Positions 42,730-49,277 of a stretch of DNA of 49,277 bases are shown here, one piece after another. Numbering within the stretch: the stretch's first letter is position 1; every line of letters begins with the position of its first letter. The notes beneath the pieces were generated by a model that searched no databases, had not been told where the DNA came from, and was given only the letters and a program-made list of their open reading frames with translations. The position numbers and the translations under genes were made by a program. Origin of the DNA: Novacetimonas hansenii JCM 7643 (GTDB lineage: Bacteria > Pseudomonadota > Alphaproteobacteria > Acetobacterales > Acetobacteraceae); NCBI RefSeq assembly GCF_000964405.1, contig NZ_BANE01000169.1, positions 1 to 49,277 of the forward strand. The letters are read 5' to 3'.

Positions 42730-44292
42730 ATGCTGTCCATGGATGAAACGTCCCAGGCATCGTCCGGGATGCCGCGCGATAACGGCACGACTGTTGATAT
42801 GCTGATCGTGGGGGGAGGGATCAACGGTGCAGGCATCGCGCGCGATGCCGTCGGCCGTGGTGCCTCCGTCCTGCTGGTGGAGCAGGATGACTTTGCAAGT
42901 CATACCTCGTCCGCCAGCACAAAGCTGATTCACGGCGGCCTGCGCTATCTGGAATATTATGAATTCCGTCTGGTGCGCGAGGCCCTGATCGAACGTGAGC
43001 GGTTGCTGCGCATTGCGCCGCATATTATCTGGCCGATGCGTTTCATCCTGCCCCATACGCCACAGGCGCGACCGGCATGGATGCTGCGGGTCGGGCTGTT
43101 CCTGTACGACCATCTTGCGGGGAAGCAGATGACCCTGCCGAAGTCGAAATCTATCGACTTCACCACCAACCCGGTCGGCGCGCCGTTGAATGGCACATGT
43201 GTCAAAGGGTTTTCCTATTCCGATGGCTGGGTGCAGGACAGTCGCCTTGTGGTGCTCAATGCCATGGATGCCGCGGCGCGTGGGGCCGACATACGCACAC
43301 GTACCCGCATGCTTGGCGCGCGTCGCGTCGATGGCGTGTGGGAAGTGGAGATAGAGAACACCCGTGACGGCACGCGCGAAATCGTGCGTGCGCGCATTCT
43401 GGTCAATGCCGGTGGCCCATGGGTGAGCGAGATCCTGCGCGAGCGCGCCTGCATCCAGACCGATAAGCAGGTACGTCTTGTCAAGGGCAGTCACATCGTC
43501 GTGCCGCGCATATTTGAGGGTGACCAGGCCTATATCCTGCAGAACCCGGACAAGCGCATCGTATTCGCCATCCCGTATGAGCAGAAATTTACCCTGATCG
43601 GCACCACTGATGTCCCATGGACACAGGCACCGGGCAAGGTCGAGATCTCGGGCGAGGAAATCAGCTATCTGTGCGAAAGCGTCAGCCGCTATTTCAAGAC
43701 GCCTGTGACACCCGCCGACGTGGTCTGGAGCTATGCCGGTGTGCGGCCGCTTTATGACGATGCTTCAAAAAATGCGTCGGCTGTGACACGTGATTATGTA
43801 CTTGATATCGACGCCGCCAATGGGCAGGCCCCGTTGCTGTCGATCTTTGGGGGCAAGATCACGACCTATCGCCGCCTTGCCGAACATGCGATCGAAAAGC
43901 TGCGTCCTTTCCTGCCTGTCCTTTCGGCGTCCGGGTGGACGGCGGACCGGGTCCTGCCGGGCGGGGATCTTGGCGAAGGCGGGTTCGAAGGGGCGCTGGC
44001 GCGCTTTGCACGGGCGGCCCCGTTCCTGGATGCCAACCAGCACTGGCGCCTTGTGCGCAACTATGGATCGCGGGCGACGGACATCGTGGGCGATGCGAAA
44101 TCGGCGGCGGATATGGGCGAAAGCTTCGGCGGGGGCCTGACTGCGCGTGAAATTGATTACCTCATGACGCACGAGCGCGCCGAAACTGCGCACGATATCC
44201 TGTGGCGCCGTTCGCGCATGGGTCTGCATGTCACGGATGAGGACGCTGCCCGCCTTGATGCCTATGTGCAGAAAAAGCTTCTGGCGCGTTGA
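42730..44292 (+). CDS. glpD: Glycerol-3-phosphate dehydrogenase, aerobic, FAD-dependent
   Basis: From ATG 42730 (AGGAGG ten bases upstream) this is 520 residues. It oxidises sn-glycerol-3-phosphate to dihydroxyacetone phosphate at the inner membrane and reduces ubiquinone. The FAD fold VDMLIVGGGINGAGIARDA is followed by STKLIHGGLRYLEYYEF and VKGSHIVVPRIF, both family landmarks, and the C-terminal cap domain. The open frame reaches back to 42655 through the GlpR operator, so the longer start is unlikely. It heads the plus-strand glycerol unit, 69 bases before glpK. Confidence 0.95.
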   Translation: MLSMDETSQASSGMPRDNGTTVDMLIVGGGINGAGIARDAVGRGASVLLVEQDDFASHTSSASTKLIHGGLRYLEYYEFRLVREALIERERLLRIAPHIIWPMRFILPHTPQARPAWMLRVGLFLYDHLAGKQMTLPKSKSIDFTTNPVGAPLNGTCVKGFSYSDGWVQDSRLVVLNAMDAAARGADIRTRTRMLGARRVDGVWEVEIENTRDGTREIVRARILVNAGGPWVSEILRERACIQTDKQVRLVKGSHIVVPRIFEGDQAYILQNPDKRIVFAIPYEQKFTLIGTTDVPWTQAPGKVEISGEEISYLCESVSRYFKTPVTPADVVWSYAGVRPLYDDASKNASAVTRDYVLDIDAANGQAPLLSIFGGKITTYRRLAEHAIEKLRPFLPVLSASGWTADRVLPGGDLGEGGFEGALARFARAAPFLDANQHWRLVRNYGSRATDIVGDAKSAADMGESFGGGLTAREIDYLMTHERAETAHDILWRRSRMGLHVTDEDAARLDAYVQKKLLAR

Positions 44293-44361
44293 CATCCTTC
44301 ATTGCGGCCTGACGTTGCCGCACTTTGCGATATCTGCATCCCGATGGGACAGGAGACGACA

Positions 44362-45861
44362 ATGAACAAGAAGAACAAGATTCTCGCCATTGACCAGGGC
44401 ACGACATCGACACGCAGCATCGTGTTCAATCGTGAAATTGCGGCACTTGCCACGGCGCGGGTGGAATTTCAGCAGCATTACCCGGACCATGGCTGGGTAG
44501 AACATGATCCCATCGAGATCTGGAGCAACGTCGTATCCACCGCGCGTGAGGCGATGGAACAGGTTGGCGGCGCGGAACAGATCGCGGCCATCGGGATCAC
44601 GAACCAGCGCGAGACCATTGTCGTATGGGACCGCAAGACGGGCGAGCCGGTCCACCGTGCAATCGTGTGGCAGGACCGCCGGACGACGGCCCAGTGCGCG
44701 CGCATGCGCCAGGAGGGTCATGAGGCATTGGTGCGTGAACGGACGGGCCTGCTGCTTGATCCCTATTTTTCGGCGACCAAGCTTGCCTGGATTCTTGATA
44801 ACGTCCCTGACGCCCGCCGCCGTGCAGAGGCCGGAGAGCTTGCGTGTGGTACCATCGACAGCTTCCTTCTGTGGCGGCTGACGGGGGGGAAGGTACACGC
44901 AACCGACATCACCAACGCCTCGCGGACATTGCTGTGCAATATCCATACCGGTGCGTGGGATGATGACCTGCTGAACCTGTTCCATATCCCGCGTGCGATC
45001 CTGCCGCGTATCCAGGGTAACAGCGAACCATTCGGCGAAACCGATCCCGCCCTGTTTGGCCACCCGATCATGGTGGCGGGGATGGCGGGGGACCAGAACG
45101 CGGCGCTGGTGGGGCAGGCATGTTTTGAACCGGGTATGGTCAAGGCCACATATGGCACGGGCTGCTTTGCGCTGCTTAATACTGGTGAGCGTCCGGTCAT
45201 GTCGCACAACCGCATGCTGACGACCATCGGCTATCGCATCGGTGAGACCACCACCTATGCCCTCGAAGGGTCAATTTTTGTTGCAGGTGCCGCGATCCGC
45301 TGGCTGCGTGACGGGCTGAACCTCATCACCCATGCGTCACAGACGGATGACATGGCGACCCGCGTTCCACACAGCCATGGTGTTTATATGGTGCCGGGGT
45401 TCGTGGGTCTGGGCGCGCCGCACTGGGACCCGGATGCGCGCGGCCTGATCTGCGGGCTGACGCTGGATGCCACGGCGGCGCATATTGCGCGCGCGGCGCT
45501 GGAATCGGTGGCGTACCAGACGCTCGATCTGGTCGGGGCCATGTTCGAGGATGGTGGCGGGAAACTGAGCGCGCTGCGTGTTGATGGCGGGATGTCCGTC
45601 AATGACTGGTTCTGTCAGTTCCTTGCCGATATGCTCCAGACCCCGGTGGAGCGTCCCCGGCAGGTGGAAACCACCGCATTGGGTGCGGCATTCCTTGCGG
45701 GACTTGCCGTTGGGGTGTGGGATAGTATTCCTGAATTGGCCGGAACCTGGACACAGGGCCGCCTGTTTGAACCGGGGATGCCCGCCGATCAGCGCGATGT
45801 ACTGGTCCAGGGGTGGCATCAGGCTGTGAAACGCACCTTGACCAGCACGGTCGCCGCTTGA
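44362..45861 (+). CDS. glpK: Glycerol kinase
   Basis: This 499-residue FGGY kinase phosphorylates glycerol to glycerol-3-phosphate. The signature regions are present: KILAIDQGTTSTRSIVF, ITNQRETIVVWDRKTG, AGMAGDQNAALVGQACF, TYGTGCFALLNTG and ALRVDGGMSVNDWFCQF. The start is ATG 44362, preceded by CAGGAGACGACA; the open frame begins earlier at 44302 without a ribosome-binding site. It lies between glpD and glpX on one strand. It lacks a PTS partner here, so control by IIA-glucose seems unlikely but is not shown by the sequence. Confidence 0.97.
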   Translation: MNKKNKILAIDQGTTSTRSIVFNREIAALATARVEFQQHYPDHGWVEHDPIEIWSNVVSTAREAMEQVGGAEQIAAIGITNQRETIVVWDRKTGEPVHRAIVWQDRRTTAQCARMRQEGHEALVRERTGLLLDPYFSATKLAWILDNVPDARRRAEAGELACGTIDSFLLWRLTGGKVHATDITNASRTLLCNIHTGAWDDDLLNLFHIPRAILPRIQGNSEPFGETDPALFGHPIMVAGMAGDQNAALVGQACFEPGMVKATYGTGCFALLNTGERPVMSHNRMLTTIGYRIGETTTYALEGSIFVAGAAIRWLRDGLNLITHASQTDDMATRVPHSHGVYMVPGFVGLGAPHWDPDARGLICGLTLDATAAHIARAALESVAYQTLDLVGAMFEDGGGKLSALRVDGGMSVNDWFCQFLADMLQTPVERPRQVETTALGAAFLAGLAVGVWDSIPELAGTWTQGRLFEPGMPADQRDVLVQGWHQAVKRTLTSTVAA

Positions 45862-45898
45862 GCGATCATAAGAAAATCATACAGGAAGGACTGTTTTA

Positions 45899-46885
45899 AT
45901 GACCGTCACGCCAACCCACTATCAGGTCACCGACCGAAATCTTGCCCTTGAACTGGTGCGCGTGACGGAGGCGGCGGCTGTCGCGGCCTCTGCGTGGACC
46001 GGGCGCGGAAAGAAGAACGAGGCCGATGGCGCGGCGGTGGAGGCGATGCGACGCGCCTTTGACACAGTCGCCATCAACGGGACCGTCGTCATTGGCGAGG
46101 GCGAAATGGACGAGGCCCCGATGCTGTTCATCGGCGAGCGTGTAGGCGCAGGTGGTCCCGCGATGGACATCGCCGTGGACCCGCTGGAGGGGACCAACCT
46201 TTGCGCCAAGAACCTGCCCAACGCACTGACGGTGGTGGCGCTGGCGGAAGAGGGGCATTTCCTTCACGCGCCAGACATCTATATGGACAAGATTGTGGTG
46301 GGGCCGAACCTGCCGGAAAATGTCGTTGACCTTGATGCAAGTGTCGAAGCCAACCTCAAGGCCCTTGCCGCAGCCAAAGGCAAGGATATCCGTGAACTGA
46401 TGCTGTGTACGCTGGATCGTCCCCGGCATGAGGACATTATCGGGCGGGCACGTTCGATGGGCGCACGCGTGACGCTGCTCAGCGATGGTGACGTGGCAGC
46501 CGCCATTGCCGCATGTCTTGAGAATAACGAGGTCGATATCTATCTCGGCTCCGGCGGGGCGCCCGAAGGTGTGCTGGCCGCTGCTGCCGTGCGGTGTGTG
46601 CATGGGCAGATGCAGGGGCGTCTTCTGTTTGAGGATGACACCCAGCTTGAACGTGCAAAGAAGATGAATCCCGGTGCGGACCCGTCGCGCAAGCTCGACC
46701 TGACGGACATTGCCAGTGGCGATGTGCTGTTTTCGGCAACCGGTGTTACGGGCGGCACGTTGCTGCGCGGGATTTCGCAGAACAACGGATGGACCATTAC
46801 CCATTCGCTGGTCATGCGTTCAAAATCGGGAACTCTTCGCTTTGTCGAGGGGCATCACGATTTTTCCACGAAAACCTGGCGATAA
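45899..46885 (+). CDS. glpX: Fructose-1,6-bisphosphatase, class II
   Basis: This 328-residue enzyme dephosphorylates fructose-1,6-bisphosphate to fructose-6-phosphate, a committed gluconeogenic step. The class II motifs are clear: TVVIGEGEMDEAPML and the metal/phosphate motif AVDPLEGTNLCA, then SDGDVAAAIAACL and GSGGAPEGVLAAAAV. It stands 37 bases after glpK with AGGAAGGA upstream of its ATG, as in the E. coli glpFKX operon. With aldolase next, it gives a direct route from triose phosphates to fructose-6-phosphate, suited to a bacterium that sends glycerol carbon into the pentose phosphate pathway. Confidence 0.96.
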   Translation: MTVTPTHYQVTDRNLALELVRVTEAAAVAASAWTGRGKKNEADGAAVEAMRRAFDTVAINGTVVIGEGEMDEAPMLFIGERVGAGGPAMDIAVDPLEGTNLCAKNLPNALTVVALAEEGHFLHAPDIYMDKIVVGPNLPENVVDLDASVEANLKALAAAKGKDIRELMLCTLDRPRHEDIIGRARSMGARVTLLSDGDVAAAIAACLENNEVDIYLGSGGAPEGVLAAAAVRCVHGQMQGRLLFEDDTQLERAKKMNPGADPSRKLDLTDIASGDVLFSATGVTGGTLLRGISQNNGWTITHSLVMRSKSGTLRFVEGHHDFSTKTWR

Positions 46886-46917
46886 AAAAACAAGAACAAA
46901 GAAAGGCTGGTTCGATC

Positions 46918-48006
46918 ATGGCACATTCCGCACGTCCTTCCCTGCCTCCTGGGGTGGTTACGGGTGAAAACTATCGCAAGCTGGTCGCGACATGCTGTAG
47001 CGAGGGATATGCCCTGCCTGCGGTCAATGTCGTGGGCACCGACAGCATCAATGCCGTGCTGGAGGCCGCCGCCCGCAACCGTTCCGACGTCATTATCCAG
47101 ATGTCGAACGGTGGCGCGCGTTTTTATGCGGGCGAGGGGATGAAGGACCAGCATCGCGCCCGTGTTCTGGGCGCGGTGGCTGCGGCGCGGCATGTGCATA
47201 CACTTGCGGCGGCATATGGGGTGTGCGTGATCCTGCATACCGATCATGCCGATCGCAAGCTTCTGCCGTGGGTGTCAGACCTGATCGACGAGAGTGAGGC
47301 CGCCGTCCATGCAACCGGGCAGCCGCTGTTTTCGTCGCACATGATCGATCTTTCGGCCGAGCCATTGGACGATAATATCGCTGAATGCGCTAGATTCCTG
47401 CGCCGCATGGCCCCGCTTGGGATCGGCCTTGAAATCGAACTTGGCGTTACCGGGGGCGAGGAAGATGGTATCGGGCATGACCTTGATGACGGTGCGGACA
47501 ATGCCCATCTTTATACCCAACCGGCCGATGTGCTGCGTGCGTATAACGAGCTTTCGCCGCTTGGGTTTGTCACGATCGCCGCGTCCTTTGGCAATGTGCA
47601 TGGCGTGTATGCGCCGGGCAATGTGAAACTGCGTCCTGAAATCCTGCTGCATTCACAACAGGCCGTGTCAGAGGCGACGGGGCAGGGGGAACGTCCGCTC
47701 GCACTTGTCTTCCATGGTGGTTCCGGCTCCGAACAGCGCCAGATTGCCGAGGCGGTGTCCTATGGCGTGTTCAAGATGAACATCGACACGGACATCCAGT
47801 TTGCCTTTGCCGAAGGTGTCGGGGGATATGTGCTGGAAAACCCTGAGGCATTCCGTCACCAGATATCGCCTTCCACCGGCAAGCCACTGAAAAAGGTCTA
47901 TGACCCGCGTAAGTGGCTGCGTGTTGGTGAAAACAGCATCGTCTCCCGCCTTGATCAGACATTCGCAGATCTTGGGGCGACAGGCCGGACGGTTGCATCT
48001 TCCTGA
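46918..48006 (+). CDS. fba: Fructose-bisphosphate aldolase, class II
   Basis: This 362-residue zinc-dependent aldolase joins dihydroxyacetone phosphate and glyceraldehyde-3-phosphate into fructose-1,6-bisphosphate. Length and motifs agree with the class IIA (FbaA) type: the zinc segment VILHTDHADRKLLPW, the Glu-rich GIGLEIELGVTGGEEDG and the phosphate-binding VFHGGSGSE followed by KMNIDTDIQFAF. ATG 46918 lies 32 bases after glpX and is chosen over an earlier frame start inside glpX. Having aldolase in the glycerol operon, between glpX and glpR, is notable and implies induction by glycerol-3-phosphate. Confidence 0.96.
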   Translation: MAHSARPSLPPGVVTGENYRKLVATCCSEGYALPAVNVVGTDSINAVLEAAARNRSDVIIQMSNGGARFYAGEGMKDQHRARVLGAVAAARHVHTLAAAYGVCVILHTDHADRKLLPWVSDLIDESEAAVHATGQPLFSSHMIDLSAEPLDDNIAECARFLRRMAPLGIGLEIELGVTGGEEDGIGHDLDDGADNAHLYTQPADVLRAYNELSPLGFVTIAASFGNVHGVYAPGNVKLRPEILLHSQQAVSEATGQGERPLALVFHGGSGSEQRQIAEAVSYGVFKMNIDTDIQFAFAEGVGGYVLENPEAFRHQISPSTGKPLKKVYDPRKWLRVGENSIVSRLDQTFADLGATGRTVASS

Positions 48007-48014
48007 TCTGATGG

Positions 48015-48036
48015 TGTGATTTCAGTGTGATTTCAG
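48015..48036 (+). repeat. Tandem 11-base duplication between fba and glpR
   Basis: TGTGATTTCAG occurs twice without a gap in the fba-glpR intergenic region. It is a simple tandem duplication with no known function. Confidence 0.7.
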
Positions 48037-48171
48037 GGGCCGGGGCGCGGGAGATATGTTCCGATGATCCGGCCCGCTGTTTTGCATGTTCCTGAATTGC
48101 TATAGATTATGATGACACCGCTCCTGTGCTTTGGGATCGGTAAAGAATGGCAAGAGCGGGATCGACGACGT

Positions 48172-48963
48172 ATGGCCAGCGTATCGGCGGAAGAACGGCA
48201 TCGCGAGATCATGGAGCTCGTGCGCCTTCAGGGGTATGTCTCCAACGAAGACCTTGCCCAACGTCTGAATGTGGCGGTCCAGACCATCCGTCGTGATGTC
48301 AATGCCCTGGCGCGGCAGGGATTGGTGGCCCGTCACCATGGTGGGGCGGGGCTTGCGTCCTCGGTTGAAAATATTGCCTATGCCGAACGGCAGGTCCTGA
48401 ATCGCAACGCCAAGGAAGCGATAGGACAGATCGCGGCACGCGCCATTCCCGACAATTCCTCCCTGTTCATCAGTATCGGCACCACGACCGAGGCATTCGC
48501 ACGGGCATTGCGCCAGCACAGGTCACTGCGGGTTATTACCAATAACCTGCATGTCGCCTCCACCCTGTCTTCACGCACTGATTTTCAGGTGATTGTCACC
48601 GGTGGGCAGGTACGGTTTTCCGATGGGGGCATTACGGGCTCAACGGCCAGTTCCTCCATTGACCAGTATCGGACCGATTTCGCGGTGATCGGCATCAGCG
48701 GGATTGAGGAAGACGGTACGCTGCTGGATTTCGATGCGGATGAGATCAATATCGCGCAGGCGATGATGCGTAACGCGCGCAAGGTGTTTCTGCTGGCCGA
48801 TCAAGGCAAGTTCGGGCGTCGCCCGATGGGGCGGTTGGGGCACCTGTCGAACATCCATGGATTTTTTACAGATCGTCCCCCATCGGCACGTATCCGGCAG
48901 GTTCTGCAGGACAATAAGGTACAATTGCATGTCGCGCAGGAGGCTGGATCAAAACCGGATTGA
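48172..48963 (+). CDS. glpR: GlpR, DeoR-family repressor of glycerol genes
   Basis: From ATG 48172 this is 263 residues, close to E. coli GlpR (252). The N-terminal helix-turn-helix (EIMELVRLQGYVSNEDLAQ, then AVQTIRRDVNALARQGLV and ARHHGG) is near-identical to GlpR in its recognition helix. The effector domain shows FISIGTTTEAFARAL, RVITNNLHVASTL, TGGQVRFSDGGITG and LADQGKFGR. GlpR is released from DNA by glycerol-3-phosphate. Two matching operators lie about 5.5-5.8 kb upstream, before glpF and glpD. An earlier frame start at 48109 adds 21 unrelated residues and is not preferred. None of the GlpR-type palindromes is seen directly before this gene. Confidence 0.95.
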   Translation: MASVSAEERHREIMELVRLQGYVSNEDLAQRLNVAVQTIRRDVNALARQGLVARHHGGAGLASSVENIAYAERQVLNRNAKEAIGQIAARAIPDNSSLFISIGTTTEAFARALRQHRSLRVITNNLHVASTLSSRTDFQVIVTGGQVRFSDGGITGSTASSSIDQYRTDFAVIGISGIEEDGTLLDFDADEINIAQAMMRNARKVFLLADQGKFGRRPMGRLGHLSNIHGFFTDRPPSARIRQVLQDNKVQLHVAQEAGSKPD

Positions 48964-49210
48964 TGCCATAAGGGGTGTTACTGCTTGCAGGAGGAGATTT
49001 TTCCGGTGCGTCCGGCCGTAAAGGCAGGCGTTTTTATGTGCTAGAATGTAAATATTATCGCACATTATTATGATAGTTTTATGGATATCTGATGATAGCC
49101 CGTATGGAATGGGAGCGTATTGAACGGGTTTGCAGTAAAGAGTCTGGAGGTGCCATTTCCAAAATGGCAACATTTTGAAAAGCCTTCCTAAGAGACTGTT
49201 TGAAAGCAAC
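48964..49210. other. Intergenic region downstream of glpR
   Basis: This 247-base stretch contains a hairpin TGCCATTT-CCA-AAATGGCA (about 49152-49170). Just before the repeat comes AGAGACTGTTTGAAAG (49190-49205), which could be a relic of an insertion-sequence end but is too short to assign. The frames across it have no coding character. Confidence 0.45.
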
Positions 49211-49277
49211 TCGTTGATAAAAAACAAGAAAAATTTTTGGGTGCCGCCTTTTTCCAAAAAGGCGGCGTCTTCTGAAG
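49211..49277. repeat. Hairpin-bearing intergenic repeat, right copy
   Basis: This 67-base copy matches the first 67 bases of the window with only a few substitutions. The inverted repeat GCCGCCTTTTT...AAAAAGGCGGC is kept although the loop bases differ (TTTCCAAA rather than TTTTTTAA), a compensated change consistent with selection for or homogenisation of the stem. It is cut off by the window end, so the second hairpin of the left copy cannot be checked here. Confidence 0.8.

Noticed and set aside
49190-49205. AGAGACTGTTTGAAAG as an insertion-sequence terminal repeat
   Set aside because: Only one short copy is seen, with no transposase, partner end or target duplication in the window.
1-49277. 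CRISPR arrays, tRNA or rRNA genes, prophage
   Set aside because: No regularly spaced direct repeats, no cloverleaf-like sequence noticed in the gaps and no phage structural or integrase genes were seen.

Overview
The window looks like a chromosomal segment of an acetic acid bacterium (Acetobacteraceae, most likely the Komagataeibacter/Gluconacetobacter group). The basis is GC-rich coding sequence, a gluconeogenic gene set (pyruvate phosphate dikinase with its regulator, class II FBPase, class II aldolase, glp genes) and a short hairpin-bearing intergenic repeat present at both window ends. The genus is inferred from general knowledge, not from a search. I see no rRNA, tRNA, CRISPR array, phage or intact insertion sequence.

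Region 1 (about 0.2-17.6 kb) is a large amino-sugar and peptidoglycan-fragment scavenging locus. A ROK regulator diverges from a ROK-type N-acetylglucosamine kinase. A TonB-dependent receptor follows, then a tightly packed run on the plus strand: FucP/NagP-like MFS permease, an unrecognised TIM-barrel-like protein, NagB, a BadF-type (MurK-like) kinase, NagA and a GH20 hexosaminidase. Converging on it from the minus strand are a predicted lipoprotein serine hydrolase (AmiE-like), MurQ and a GntR regulator, divergent from a sodium:solute symporter. Together these could take oligosaccharides or muropeptide fragments through the outer membrane, cut them in the periplasm, import and phosphorylate GlcNAc and MurNAc, and funnel both to fructose-6-phosphate.

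Region 2 (17.7-24.2 kb) holds NADP isocitrate dehydrogenase, a bacterioferritin-associated ferredoxin behind a Fur-like site, a convergent bacterioferritin, and pyruvate phosphate dikinase followed by its bifunctional kinase/phosphorylase regulator. Region 3 (24.5-27.3 kb) has an NsrR-like Rrf2 regulator, a strongly AT-rich non-coding patch, and a DUF763 gene overlapping a 3-methyladenine DNA glycosylase I gene. Region 4 (27.3-36.8 kb) is an export block: a FUSC/AaeB-like exporter divergent from a MarR regulator, then HlyD adaptor, RbbA-type double-ATPase/permease, YhhJ-like permease and NodT-type outer-membrane factor in one operon. Region 5 (36.9-41.4 kb) has a GntP-family permease converging on alr-dadA, which diverges from an Lrp-type regulator across a perfect palindrome.

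Region 6 (41.4-49 kb) is a glycerol regulon: glpF diverges from glpD-glpK-glpX-fba-glpR, with a GlpR-type palindrome before each arm. The chain carries glycerol to triose phosphate and on to fructose-6-phosphate in the gluconeogenic direction. Both window ends carry the same 67-bp repeat in direct orientation.
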